Part shown: piece by piece, positions 1 through 11,650 of the stretch
How positions within the stretch are numbered: the first letter of the stretch is position 1
Layout: the number at the start of each line of letters is the position of its first letter
NCBI RefSeq assembly: GCF_000764305.2
Contig: NW_025937435.1
Location: 27,276-91,275 of the forward strand
Reading direction: 5' to 3'
Length of the DNA: 64,000 bases
Source: Hyalella azteca
Lineage: Eukaryota > Arthropoda > Malacostraca > Amphipoda > Hyalellidae
Program-made: the position numbers and the translations under genes
Notes under the pieces: model-generated
The model's input: the letters and a program-made list of their open reading frames with translations, nothing else
What the model was told of the DNA's origin: nothing
The model's database searches: none

Positions 1-372
<372 letters not shown>

Positions 373-605
373 TTATTTATATTTATTTTTAAATATCATC
401 TAAATCTTCTTTTATTTGAAATTTCTAATATCATCTAAATAATTATTCTTTTATTTTATATTTTAAATTTATTTTCCAATATCATCTAAATAATTATTTT
501 TGATTTTGCAATTTTTCATCCAATATCATCTAAATTTTCTTAAATTTCAAATTTTGTCATTAAATGTGCCCAGGCCCGTTGGTCCCGTCAAGTGGCCCCA
601 CTCAC

Positions 606-713
606 ATCGGTCCCGTTGCAGCCGTCGACCCCCGGGAGGCCCGGTGGGCCCGCTTGGCCCGGGATGCCCGGGATGCCGTTGATGCCCGGGAAACCGTTGA
701 GCCCGATTTTACC
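606..713 (-). CDS. Type IV collagen (minus gene), GCNGT exon
   Basis: An exon of 36 codons, phase 0 at both ends, with acceptor ...CTTCAG and donor GTGAGT. It reads [16 protein letters not shown] and ends VDGCNGTD. The Gly-Cys-Asn-Gly-Thr motif near the start of the triple helix is a hallmark of type IV collagen chains. The partner gene carries the same motif at about 14818-14835, which independently supports both assignments. Confidence 0.92.
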
Positions 714-1330
714 CTGAAGGATTTAGGGTAAAAGTTTTAGGGTAAATAATAATTTTTGGTGATCATTTCATATGAACAGAATTTAGGGTAAGAATTTCCC
801 AGCCTCAATTTCAGGGTAAATTCTTATTTCATACCATTTTATTCCATACCTCAATTCCATTTTAAATTTTATTTTAACCTGACCGGTTTAGGAAGAAATT
901 TGAGGGTAAATAATAATTTATTGGTGATCGTTTATAAGCACAGTATTTAGGGTAATTTTACCCTGAGCCCAATTTTACCCTGAAGGGTTTAGGGTAAAAG
1001 TTTTAGGGTAAATAGTAATTACTGTAACTAGTGCAACTCATAGTGTACTGTAACTCTTATATTACAACCCTGTATACTGTACTGTAACTGTCATACTGTA
1101 CTGTAACTATTTAAAACCGTATCACCATCTAAAGTATATCGGAATAGGATCGTTCTGGTGCATTGACATCATATTATTTTCTTATAGTTTTCAGTAATGT
1201 ACATTTTCCACGAACTTTTTGAAGCCTTTCCGTACGAAGAAATTTACTACCAAAAAATATTTAAATGTTTTTTTTTCGTCAAAAAAGGATATGTGAAAAA
1301 ATTTAAATAACCTTAAAAAATCAGACTTAC
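714..1330. other. Minus-gene intron, AT-rich with TTTAGGGTAAA motifs
   Basis: Holds scattered copies of a TTTAGGGTAAA-type motif (about 720-1015), which also occurs at the exon edge, and short CTGTACTGTAACT repeats (about 1025-1110). No coding signal seen. Confidence 0.6.
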
Positions 1331-1465
1331 TCTGTTTCCTTTGGGCCCAGTGGGGCCCTGCTGTCCAGGCGATCCTTTGAAGCCCTTGGCCCCTTCGAGA
1401 CCCTCGGGCCCCGGGAAGCCTTGACCCCCCTTCTCCCCCTGGGGCCCGGGAGGCCCAGGGCTACC
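1331..1465 (-). CDS. Type IV collagen (minus gene), helix exon
   Basis: An exon of 45 codons, phase 0 at both ends, with a TTTTGCAG acceptor and a GTAAGT donor. It reads uninterrupted Gly-X-Y ([16 protein letters not shown]... to GPKGNR). It follows directly on the cysteine-rich end of the exon at 3660-5138, so the helix starts GEKGSR|GSPGPPG. Confidence 0.92.
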
Positions 1466-2026
1466 CTGCAAAAATTTCCATACATTTTTAGCACCAATTT
1501 AAAATGAGTTTTTTTTTCTGAAAAAATTTTCAGGCATTTTTAGCGCCAATTTAAAATGAGTTTTATTCAGTAGTTTAATAAATAACGTTTATTATTACAA
1601 CACTTCTCTTTAACTTCAATTCTTGTTTGTATGTTTGTTTGTCTGTTATAAATCTTAAAATCAATATTTAACACAACTTCACTTGTCCAATCGATTTGAA
1701 ATTTTTCACACTTGCGTAAAGTCGGAGGCAATGCATGAATCAATTGACAGAATAAACAATTTTGAAAATTTTAATTTCTTTATTTCTAAAAATGTAATTT
1801 AAAATTTAATTTTTGTAATGTTCGCTAATAAGATTGGGAATTCATTGTACATGTGTAACATCGGATACACTGGATTCTTCAGAAGTGTTGTCTTTAAAAA
1901 GTACATAGTTTTTAAACGCATATTATTCCTATTTATTTACAACTAGGGCCACTAGTTCATGTTCAACTAGGCCACAACCCTAACATAATTTAGGTACCGC
2001 CCAGGCTTCTGCCCAAGAGTCGCTAC

Positions 2027-3632
2027 CCTATCAAAATTTTGAGTAGGTGGCGACCCTGAATTAGGCACCGCCTAGGACTCGGACCGAACGTAAATCAGCT
2101 TCTCTATGTCCGCTTTTTGGTCTACATTCCGGTCCCCTAATCAGACAGCTACCAGAGCCTGGTCCTTATTCTGCCAACTCTTGCCCTACTCTCAGGAGAC
2201 CATAAAGTCGGCAAGGAGGTTCTGACTAGTCGCTGATTGCGATCAGTTGGCCAACTGACCCAGAATAACTCTAACGCGAACATAGCAACTCTGGGGCAGA
2301 GGCTGAAGCATACCCCGAATTTTGTTAGGGTGACTAGTCGCTGATTGCGATTCAGGTTCTGTTTGGCCACCCGATCGGACTCTGCGTCAGGTCATATTCT
2401 CATCTCTGACTTTAAAGTGTCCACAGAACATGCCAAGTGTATCCTGAAAGCTTGACAAGTGTGCGGTGTCAATCTGGCGTCTCATAATACTCATAATAAT
2501 TAAATAATAAGATGTGATCATCTGTAATTTCGACATAATATTCACTTGACGTGATAGAGATTGATGGAAAAGTACTAGACATGAGTCAACGTTGGAGAAC
2601 ATCACGTGAAGTGATGTTAGCTTTGATGCTATAGTCATGATTCTATAAAAGGGCGGAAGCCGTGATTCTATAAAAGGGCGGAAGCCGTGATTCTATAAAA
2701 GGGTGGAAGCCGTGATTCTATAAAAGGGCGGAAGCCGTGATTCTATAAAAGGGCGAAAGCCGTGATTCTATATAAGGGCTTGGAACCTTAGTAAGGCCCC
2801 CCTCCAGTAACAGTCCTAACGGTCTTGGTCTTTTACTAATAAAAAATCTCACACGTATAACAACCCCTTATCAAGATAAGTTGTCTAGACAGATGGTGTC
2901 TTACTTATCCCTCACGAACTTAGTCACGTATCCCGATCCTCAGGTGGCGCATGAAAGTGTCTTACTAACTAGTCTCTTATATAGAATCACGACTATCACG
3001 TTAGGTTCTCTAGACGCTGACTCAGGTCTAGTACTTTTCCATCAATCTCTATCACGTGATGTAAATATTACGTTTCAGTTACAGATGATCATATCTTATT
3101 GTATAATCATAATGAATATTATAAGACGCCAGATTAACACCGAACAAAAGTGAATCCTGAGGTCGAGCTTGCAAGCTGTTCAGAGGCTGCACAGTCAGCC
3201 CGGCCGTAGCTGAAATTAGCGGCTGATTTGCGCGCTGCCCGAGTCCTGGGCGGCGCCTGATGCAGAGTCGGACCAGCATCTAAATTTGGTTCGGATCAAC
3301 TACCCTAACAAAATTCGGGGACAGCCTAGGCTTCGGCCGAATAGTCACTAAACTCGGCGCAAAGTTATTCTGGGTCAGTTGGCCAACTGATCGCAATCAG
3401 CGACTAGTCAGAACCTCCTGGCCGACTTTATAGTCTCCTGAGAGTAGGGCAAGAGTTGGCAGAATCCCCTCAGTCCCCTCACCAGGCTCTGGTAGCTGTC
3501 TGATTCGGGGGCCGGAATGTAGACCAAAAAGCGGACATTAGAGAAGCTGATTTACGTTCGGTCCGAGTCCTGGGCGGTTCCTAATTCTGGCTCGCCACCA
3601 ACTAAAAATTTTGATAGGGTAGGACTAGTTAT
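2027..3632. mobile_element. Long-inverted-repeat (foldback) element in a collagen intron
   Basis: The left arm (about 2027-2620) and right arm (about 2990-3632) are reverse complements over about 600 bases. Examples: CTACCCTATCAAAATTTT near 2021 against AAAATTTTGATAGGGTAG near 3605, and the ACCAGAGCCTGGTCC / GACTATAGTCTCC type blocks. Both arms also translate to near-identical peptides on opposite strands (SGLVLFHQSLSR against SCLVLFHQSLSR). The centre (2640-2990) carries a 25-bp tandem repeat. No transposase is recognisable, so it looks non-autonomous. Exact ends and target duplication were not determined. Confidence 0.75.
2640..2790. repeat. 25-bp tandem repeat inside the foldback element
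   Basis: About six copies of a unit beginning GTGATTCTATAAAAGGGCGG. Each copy contains TATAAAA, so the array presents repeated TATA-like boxes between the inverted arms. Confidence 0.85.
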
Positions 3633-3659
3633 GCTATAATTAAGACTAGGGTTACTCAC

Positions 3660-5138
3660 CCGCGACCCCTTCTCCCCCACGCACTGGCATTTGCCTCCGC
3701 TGGTTGAACAGTCTCTTCCACTGCAGGGTGCACTTCCACCCCCACCTCCGCCACCGCCATACCCGCCGCCTTGACCTCCAGAAGTGCCGGGGTATCCACC
3801 AGCACCGCCATACCCGCCGTCTTGGCCGCCAGAAGTGCCGGGGTATCCACCAGCCCCGCCATATCCGCCGTCTTGGCCGCCAGAAGTGCCGGGGTATCCA
3901 CCAGCCCCGCCATACCCGCCGTCTTGGCCGCCAGAAGTGCCGGGGTATCCACCAGCCCCGCCATACCCGCCGCCTTGTCCGCCAGAAGTGCCGGGGTATC
4001 CACCAGCCCCGCCATATCCGCCGCCCTGGCCACCAGAACTGTCAGGGTATCCACCAGCCCCGCCATACCCGCCGTCTTGGCCGCCAGAAGTGCCGGGGTA
4101 TCCACCAGACCCGCCATATCCGCCATATTGTCCACCAGATCCATGAAGTCGCTCGTATTCCTCACGGGTTAATCCACCCCCCGCCGCGGGGTCCGACGAA
4201 CCCCCATCCCTGGTGGGGGACTGAGAGCCCCCGTATCCCCCATAGGGGTCATACCCCGACGCCGGCCGGCTTCCATATGGATCGTTGGGGTCAGTACCTG
4301 TTCCATAAGAGGATCTGCCGTATGGATCATTGGGGTCCGATCTGCCATATGGGTCATTGGGGTCGGTTCTGCCATATTGATCATCGGGGTCGGATCTGCC
4401 ATATGGATCATTGGGGTCCGTTCTGCCATATGGATCATTAGGGTCCGTGCCTGTTCCATAAGAGGATCTGCCGTATGGATCGTTGGGGTCTGTTCTACCA
4501 TATGGATCGTCGGGGTCCGTTCTGCCATATGGATCGTTGGGGTCCGTGCCTGTTCCATAAGAGGATCTGCCGTATGGATCATTGGAGTCCGTTCTGCCAT
4601 ATGGATCATTAGGGTCCGTGCCTGTTCCATAAGAGGATCTGCCATTTGGATCGTCGGGATCGGAATCATCATATGGATCTTCGGGGTCGGATTCTCCATA
4701 GGGGTCATAAGAACCCCTAGACCCTCCATATGGATCATAGTTTGACCCATTACCTCCATAGGAGTAGTGATAGGATTGGTCGTATCCATATGGAGGATCT
4801 CTCCCTCTGGAGCCGTTATCGTATCGTCCCTCTGTCCCAGAGTCCCGGGGATCATAACCCCCAAACTGCCCCCCGAATCCCCCACTACTAAACACACCTC
4901 CCGTGAGCCCCCCGTGGGCCCCCGGTCCCCCCGTGGGGGTCAGGTCCAGGTAGCTGCTGGCCCCCAGATCGTCACGGTACGCGGGGGGGTCCGCCCCCCC
5001 GTTGGGGGTGTCCTTCCCCCCCGTGGGGGACTCGTAGTAGTCGTTGTCGGGGTCCTCGTACTGGAGGGGGGTGGAGGGGGTCGTGTCCCCCGGGGGGTCA
5101 TCGGAGGCGCCGCCCCCGAAGAAACTCCCGAAGAATTG
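3660..5138 (-). CDS. Type IV collagen (minus gene): Gly/Tyr and Asp-Pro-Tyr repeat domain plus 7S-like cysteines
   Basis: A single exon of 493 codons. The acceptor above 5138 has a long CT-rich tract; the donor below 3660 is GTGAGT; both are phase 0. The order is: QFFGSFFGGG and an acidic segment; many copies of DPNDPYGR with SSYGTGT spacers (nt about 4270-4760); about eight 17-residue units containing GGYPGTSGGQ and GGYGGAG (nt about 3770-4140); then a cysteine cluster CSGRDC...CQC followed by GEKGSR. That cluster resembles the 7S region of type IV collagen, closest as far as I recall to alpha-2 chains. The long repeat domain is not a standard type IV collagen part. No signal peptide is encoded here, so an upstream exon is missing. 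The Met at 5258 of the longer open frame lies in intronic minisatellite and is not taken as the start. Confidence 0.85.
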
Positions 5139-5159
5139 CTGGGGGAGAGGGGGGAGGAG

Positions 5160-6075
5160 GGTTATTTGTGGCACACTTGTGGCACACTTCACTCCATGAC
5201 GTACTTCACTCCATGACACACTTGTGGCACGCTTCACTCCATGACACACTCGTGGCACACTTCACTCCATGACACACTTGTGGCACACTTCACTCCATGA
5301 CACACTTGTGACACACTTCACTCCAAGGAAGGTACGTTAAGGGAAGGTACGTTAAGGGAAGGTACGTTAAGGGAAGGTACGTTAAGGGAAGGTACGTTAA
5401 GGGAAGGTACGTCAAGGGAAGTTAAGAGAAGGTACGTTATTGGAAGGTACGTGGGCCCAAATAATGTGTCATGGGCCCCAATAAAGTGTCATGGGGCCCA
5501 AATAATGGTCCCAAATAATATGGCATGGCCCCAATAATGTGCCATGGGCCCAAATAATATGCCATGGGCCCAAATAATGCGTCATGGGCCCAAATAATAT
5601 GCCATGGGCCCAAATAATGTGTCATGGGCCCAAATAATGTGTCATGGGCCCATTAGTCCCGCCGAGGACTTTGGCCCTCACAACAAGTATGCATAATGAG
5701 CGCATACTTGGACCCAGACAGACTGCACTCACAAAGGGCACCTCACAAAGGGCTCCTTGTGAGGGTCGGCGCCTCTGAGATGAGCGAGACCTTCTCTGGG
5801 TGTCTCTTGAGAGACCATAAAGAGGGTAAGACATGAGGGTAAGACATCAGAGTAAGGAAGTGTAAGACCTGAGTATAAGTAAGTGTAAGACATGAGGTAA
5901 GTGAGGGTAAGACATGAAGGTAAGTAAGGATAAGACCTAGGGTGTAAATGCTTGTAAGACCTGGGTGTAAGTGAGGGTAAGACATGAAGGTAAGTGAGGG
6001 AAAGACCTGGGGTGTAAATGCTTCTAAGACCTGGATGTAAGTGAGGGTAAGACGTGAGGTCAATACGAGAGGGTA
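5160..6075. repeat. Cluster of four minisatellites upstream of the minus collagen exon
   Basis: 5165-5320: about 27-bp units with CTTGTGGCACACTTCACTCC. 5328-5450: 15-bp units AAGGGAAGGTACGTT. 5452-5650: 18-bp units GTCATGGGCCCAAATAAT. 5828-6075: degenerate units with GTAAGACATGAGGGTAAG. The stretch lies where the minus gene's first intron or promoter should be. No signal-peptide exon is visible. Confidence 0.85.
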
Positions 6076-6099
6076 AACGCTTCCATAAGTATACCACAC

Positions 6100-7740
6100 A
6101 CCAGCTCCTTATTCCCAAGTCCTAATGTCAAGTTTAGGACTTCCTGGTATAAAGCCCACTGATGCGCCACCTTCGTCGTCCTCCGTCACCAAGCCGTCGA
6201 TGAGCAGGTTCCTTATCTCTCGGATCTCGGATGTAATGTTGGACGTGTTCCGTCTATCTACCCTCTTTTGGGTCAGCTGATGCAAGATGCTGCTGCTTGT
6301 TCCTTGCTGAGGGTAGAGGGATATAACTGGACAATCCGGGATCATGCTCAAAACGCGTCCAGTCATCTCTTGAATGTCGCAATTGTGAACTGGTGAATAA
6401 ATATCCCTTTCAAATCCTTCGGCAAGTCGTTGAACAGCCTCGGATCCTCTGCGGAAAGAGATCCTTCCAGAAGAGTCTTCACTCTGGCCGTAGCGCGGTT
6501 GTTAGATGGAGATATCCCGCTGAGTTTCCCCCTTCTTTCGTTGGAAGCCAGTCTGATTATTATCTTCCTGATACATAGTATGTTATACATCTTTCTTTTT
6601 CCTCTCCAGTGAGTACAGTTCTAGATGCCCCAACCTGTCCCAGTAGTCCGGGTCCCTCATCTACTGATCCTGGACGCGAAGATGTTGGACTGCCTCCAAT
6701 TGCCGAGTGTGGCGCCCAAAGCTGGCAGCAGTACTCAAGATTGGGGAGCACGAGGGCTCTGAGGAGTATAATAATTGGCGCTGATTCTCTCGCTAGAAAT
6801 GCCCGCCAAATCCATCCTAGCGGTTGTCTCCATCGCGCAACTATTTCCTCGATGTGAACATCATACGCTGCTTCGGTACTCATCAACACTCCGAGATCTC
6901 GGACAAGTTGCTTCTCCTTAATGTCTACGCCGTCCGATGCCAAGTAGCGATGCAGCATTCCAGCCTCTGTGCCAACTCTACATCTAATTATTTCGAGCTT
7001 GGTGTCATTGAGTTGCATTCCATTGAATGCAGTTCATTCACTGAACTTGGTACCACTGAACCTAGCGCATTCACTTGGACACAATAGTAGATTTTCGACA
7101 AGTCATCCTGTAACCTCTCGCAGTCTTGGTCATCTGTGATCTTCATCAGCACTCTTGTATCTTCCGCAACGACGATGTAGATGCGTGGGTAAGTTCCGAA
7201 TCATCCTCGCGTGTGCAAGTTCTCTTCTAGTCATCCAGATGCGTGGGTAAGTTCTTTTCATCCTCGCTTTTCTCGATTTCGAGTTTTCTTTTGCAACAGT
7301 TTGTACTCTATCTGTAAGGAAGTTGTGGATCCACTTCAACAGGCTTCCTCCTACCTCAGCTTCTTCCATGTACTTGACAAGCCTCCTGACCACTACCTTC
7401 TCAAAAACCTTTATCACATGTGAGGTCAAGGTCACAGGTCTGTAATTTTGGGGTCTGTCCCTCGGACCTCCTTTGTGGATTGGCGTTATCAGTCCCACTT
7501 TGAGGCCCTCGGGTATGATTCCCTTCGTCAACGTGGTTTTTCAGAGGATTGTAAGCGGCTCTGTCAACGCTCCGACGCACTCCTTTAGCAATACTGCCGG
7601 GACTCCATCTGGTCCTGCTGCAGGAAACTTCGCCAGTACTTTGATGATTTTATCCACGTCTTCTGGTCCAGACACAATGTCCATCCATGTCTTCTGGTCC
7701 AGACACAATGTCCATCCATGTCTTTGGTCCAGACTCAATG
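6100..7740 (-). pseudogene. Decayed non-LTR retrotransposon (CR1/Jockey-like reverse transcriptase)
   Basis: Minus-strand pieces in order: FPAAGPDGVPAVLLKE (7541-7738), IPEGLKVGLITPIHKGG and NYRPVTLTSHVIKVFEK (7130-7531), a catalytic-box region reading VAEDTRVLMKITDDQD (about 7080-7190), NDTKLEIIRCR, LVRDLGVLMS and LPNLEYCCQLWAP (6560-7018), and a tail LFNDLPKDLKG (6363-6590). These are reverse transcriptase landmarks of the CR1/Jockey group. The frames are broken and the usual (F/Y)ADD box reads AED, so it is dead. No endonuclease domain is seen. Confidence 0.85.
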
Positions 7741-7975
7741 TCCATCCATGTCTTCTGGTCCAGACTCAATGTCCATCTCATCACACCAGCATGACCCATC
7801 ACTCCTGCATCACCCCTCATGCTCCATCATCCCTTCATGCCCCATCACCCCACATGACCCATCACCCCACATGACCCATCACCCCTCATGCCCCATCACC
7901 CCTCATGCCCCATCACCCCTCATGCCCCATCACCCCTCATGCCCCATCACCCCTCATGCCCCATCACCCCTCATG
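7640..7975. repeat. Minisatellites at the left edge of the gap
   Basis: 7650-7775: about 28-bp units with CTTCTGGTCCAGACACAATG. 7800-7975: 17-bp units CCCCTCATGCCCCATCA running into the N gap. Confidence 0.9.
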
Positions 7976-8887
7976 NNNNNNNNNNNNNNNNNNNNNNNNN
8001 NNNNNNNNNNNNNNNNNNNNNNNNNNNNNNNNNNNNNNNNNNNNNNNNNNNNNNNNNNNNNNNNNNNNNNNNNNNNNNNNNNNNNNNNNNNNNNNNNNNN
8101 NNNNNNNNNNNNNNNNNNNNNNNNNNNNNNNNNNNNNNNNNNNNNNNNNNNNNNNNNNNNNNNNNNNNNNNNNNNNNNNNNNNNNNNNNNNNNNNNNNNN
8201 NNNNNNNNNNNNNNNNNNNNNNNNNNNNNNNNNNNNNNNNNNNNNNNNNNNNNNNNNNNNNNNNNNNNNNNNNNNNNNNNNNNNNNNNNNNNNNNNNNNN
8301 NNNNNNNNNNNNNNNNNNNNNNNNNNNNNNNNNNNNNNNNNNNNNNNNNNNNNNNNNNNNNNNNNNNNNNNNNNNNNNNNNNNNNNNNNNNNNNNNNNNN
8401 NNNNNNNNNNNNNNNNNNNNNNNNNNNNNNNNNNNNNNNNNNNNNNNNNNNNNNNNNNNNNNNNNNNNNNNNNNNNNNNNNNNNNNNNNNNNNNNNNNNN
8501 NNNNNNNNNNNNNNNNNNNNNNNNNNNNNNNNNNNNNNNNNNNNNNNNNNNNNNNNNNNNNNNNNNNNNNNNNNNNNNNNNNNNNNNNNNNNNNNNNNNN
8601 NNNNNNNNNNNNNNNNNNNNNNNNNNNNNNNNNNNNNNNNNNNNNNNNNNNNNNNNNNNNNNNNNNNNNNNNNNNNNNNNNNNNNNNNNNNNNNNNNNNN
8701 NNNNNNNNNNNNNNNNNNNNNNNNNNNNNNNNNNNNNNNNNNNNNNNNNNNNNNNNNNNNNNNNNNNNNNNNNNNNNNNNNNNNNNNNNNNNNNNNNNNN
8801 NNNNNNNNNNNNNNNNNNNNNNNNNNNNNNNNNNNNNNNNNNNNNNNNNNNNNNNNNNNNNNNNNNNNNNNNNNNNNNNNNNNNNNN
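7976..8887. other. Assembly gap (912 N)
   Basis: Unsequenced. Both flanks are tandem arrays with different units. The missing signal-peptide exon of the minus collagen gene could lie here. Confidence 1.
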
Positions 8888-9240
8888 CCCTACGTACACA
8901 CCCTACGTACACACCCTACGTACACACCCTACGTACACACCCTACGTACACACCCTACGTACACACCCTACGTACACACCCTACGTACACACACCCTACG
9001 TACACACACTCTACGTACACACCCTACGTACACACACTACGTACACACTCTACGTACACACCCTCCGTGCATCGCTCCCACGGGTATCTAGGATACCGTC
9101 ACACAGGATTGTGTAAACACAACACAAGGCGCCACACAACACAGATGTTGATACAGACAAGCCCCGTGTGAACCCCAACCCCAACCCCAACCCCAACCCC
9201 AACCCCAACCCCTTGTCTTTCACAAGACGTCCCGACCCTT
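8888..9240. repeat. 13-bp array and AACCCC hexamer tract
   Basis: 8888-9062: CCCTACGTACACA units. About 9171-9211: seven tandem AACCCC. The latter resembles a telomere-type hexamer but is short and internal. Confidence 0.88.
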
Positions 9241-9249
9241 TTTTTATTT

Positions 9250-9792
9250 TATTTTAATTTAATTAAGGCCTGAAATTTATTTAAGGCTTAAAATTTAATT
9301 AAGGCTTCCTTTTTTTCTATTTTAATTTCATTTAATTAAGGCACACAATTTATTTAAAGGTTAAAATTTAATTAATGCTTAAAATTTATTTGAGGCTTAA
9401 ATTTAATTAAGGCTTCAGATTTAATTAAATCTTAAAATTCAATATTAACCTTTAATTAAGGCTCAAATTTAATTAAGGCCAAAAATTCAATTAAGGCTCT
9501 ACATTTAATTAAGGCTTAAATTTATTTAAGGCTTGAACTTTAATTATGGTTTATAATTAAATTTTGGCTTAAAATTTAATGAAGGCTTAAAATTTAATTT
9601 ATGACTAAAATTTAATTTGAACCCTTATTCTCAACCCTTAGGTATAGCCCATAGGGTCGCTGGAACCCTTAGGGTCGACGTCCTCGAGTTTGTTTGTAAT
9701 TTTTATTGCACGCGCGACGCTGCACCACCACTGCACCACCACTGCACCACCACTGCACCACCACTGCACCACCACTGCACCACCACTGCACC
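9250..9792. repeat. AT-rich TTAATTAAGGC repeats and an 11-bp array
   Basis: 9260-9610: degenerate units built on AAATTTAATTAAGGCTT. 9718-9792: TGCACCACCAC units, ending where the displaced collagen block appears to begin. Confidence 0.8.
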
Positions 9793-10011
9793 AATGTTAT
9801 CCTTTTGTTGTTATCCAGTCCAGTTATCCAGTCGTAATGTTGTTATCCTTTTGTGCAATTTTAGAACAGCGTTCCAGTTAACCCATTTTTAACCCCTAGT
9901 TCCTCCCAGGACCCTTTAACCCCTTTCACCCCCAGATACCCCCGGGCCCCTTAACCCTTTTTAATCCCCAGTTACCTCCCAGACTTCTTTAACCCCCCTT
10001 TTAACCCCCAG

Positions 10012-10219
10012 TTACCCCCCCGGGCCCGACAACCTCATCATCCACAATGGGGCCCCCGGCAAAGATGGCCGCGATGGGGTCAAGGGGTGCAAGGGGGAGG
10101 TGGGGGTGCGGGGGTGGAGAGGCAAGACCGGGTCCCAGGGCCGGCCCGGCGAGCCCGGTATGAAGGGCTTCAAGGGGGCCCCGGGCCTCGAGGGCCTCCC
10201 GGGCCTCTTCGGCGAGAAG
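10012..10219 (+). CDS. Displaced collagen exon (belongs after 15769)
   Basis: The acceptor AG at 10010-10011 is followed by a phase-2 start. Joined to 15769 it gives ELV-YPPGPDNLIIHNGAPG, a typical non-collagenous imperfection, then Gly-X-Y including GVKGCKGEVGVRGWRG with one helix cysteine. It ends GLFGEK in phase 0 at a GTAAAA donor. It lies about 3 kb upstream of the signal-peptide exon on the same strand, which is impossible for a normal transcript of this gene. Confidence 0.87.
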
Positions 10220-10592
10220 GTAAAAAAAATAATTTAAATACTTTAATAATAATTTAAATAATAAATAATTTTAAAAAGTAACAAAAATTTATGTCGAAAA
10301 AAAATGTGAAAAATTTTCGTTTATACGTACATTTAAAAATTAGAAGTGTTGTCTATATAAAATAATTTTTAAACGAATATTATTATATCTCTATTTAAAT
10401 AGGATTACAATTCTGCAATATGGACCTATTAATTAATAATTTATTAATTTTTATTAGTATTAACATTAATTAATAATATTACTATTATTAATTAACGGTA
10501 TTGTTATTAATAGTATCAATATTAATTAATATTAACTAATAAAAATACTATGTACCATTGTTGTCTTTGTTATTTCTACCATCGGTCCCCAG

Positions 10593-10701
10593 GGAGACCG
10601 CGGGGACCGAGGCTACGACGGCAGACCGGGCCTCGTGGGGGACGTGGGCCTCCCGGGGGTCTATGACCCCACGCTCATGGAGTACTACGCAGGGCCCCCT
10701 G
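10593..10701 (+). CDS. Displaced collagen exon (belongs before 16964)
   Basis: Starts in phase 0 (GDRGDRGYDGRPG), has the imperfection GVYDPTLMEYYAGPP and ends in phase 1 at a GTGGGT donor. Joined to 16964 it reads [14 protein letters not shown] in perfect register. Its downstream 24-bp minisatellite is the same one that precedes 16964. Confidence 0.87.
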
Positions 10702-10789
10702 GTGGGTGGGGCCCCATGGGGCCTTGGGGACTGGGGAGGCCTTAAGGAGCACGGAAGGGCCCTTGAACACTGGGGCCCATGAAGGGAAC

Positions 10790-11095
10790 TTCAGTGGGGC
10801 CCATGCTGGGGTGTTGAGTGGGGCCCATGCTAGGGTGTTGAGTGGGGCCCATGCTAGGGTGCTAAGTGGGGCCCATGCTGGGGTGTTGAGTGGGGCCCAT
10901 GCTGGGATGTTGAGTGGGGCCCATGCTAGGGTGTTGAGTGGGGCCCATGCTAGGGTGTTGAGTGGGGCCCATGCTGGGGTGTTGAGTGGGGCCCATGCTG
11001 GGGTGTTGAGTGGGGCCCATGCTGGGGTGTTGAGTGGGGCCCATGCTGGGGTGTTGAGTGGGGCCCATGCTGGGGTGTTGAGTGGGGCCCATGCT
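10790..11095. repeat. 24-bp minisatellite (copy left of the N at 11096)
   Basis: About 12 copies of a unit containing GGGGCCCATGCTGGGGTG. Identical in unit to 16787-16905. Confidence 0.93.
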
Positions 11096-11096
11096 N

Positions 11097-11650
11097 CCAC
11101 TACCATGACCACTACCATGACCACTACCATGACCACTACCATGACCACTACCATGACCACTACCATGACCACTACCATGACCACTACCATGACCACTACC
11201 ATGACCACTACCATGACCACTACCATGACCACTACCATGACCACTACCATGACCACTACCATGACCACTACCATGACCACTACCATGACCACTACCATGA
11301 CCACTACCATGACCACTACCATGACCACTACCATGACCACTACCATGACCACTACCATGACCACTACCATGACCACTACCATGACCACTACCATGACCAC
11401 TACCATGACCACTACCATGACCACTACCATGACCACTACCATGACCACTACCATGACCACTACCATGACCACTACCATGACCACTACCATGACCACTACC
11501 ATGACCACTACCATGACCACTACCATGACCACTACCATGACCACTACCATGACCACTACCATGACCACTACCATGACCACTACCATGACCACTACCATGA
11601 CCACTACCATGACCCACTACCATGGCCCACTACCATGACCACTACCATGA
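11097..11650. repeat. 12-bp minisatellite CCACTACCATGA
   Basis: About 44 near-perfect copies starting directly after the N at 11096, degrading only at the right end. Confidence 0.97.

Larger units (their letters stand above)
9793..11095. other. Misplaced assembly block carrying two collagen exons
   Basis: The left end (about 9793-9875) is the same 46-bp minisatellite that fills 15778-16755. The right end (10790-11095) is the same 24-bp minisatellite found at 16787-16905. The block should sit at the N at 16756. The 10220-10592 part is AT-rich intron. Confidence 0.85.

Noticed and set aside
3704..4441. Plus-strand open frames of 120-245 residues (Pro-rich, PPYPPSWPPEVPGY)
   Set aside because: They are shadows of the Gly/Tyr repeat exon on the minus strand. 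The minus frame alone joins in phase to collagen helix exons.
8888..9062. CRISPR-like array
   Set aside because: Units are 13 bp with no unique spacers, in eukaryotic DNA; a simple minisatellite.
7718..9171. Open frames of 400 or more residues across the N gap
   Set aside because: They consist of N-derived X residues plus minisatellite translations.
9171..9211. AACCCC hexamers as a telomere or former chromosome end
   Set aside because: Only about seven copies, internal, among many other short arrays and not of the usual arthropod telomere type (TTAGG).
10675..11640. Long open frames with MVV, TTM or GSGH repeats on both strands
   Set aside because: They are translations of the 12-bp and 24-bp minisatellites and cross the N at 11096.
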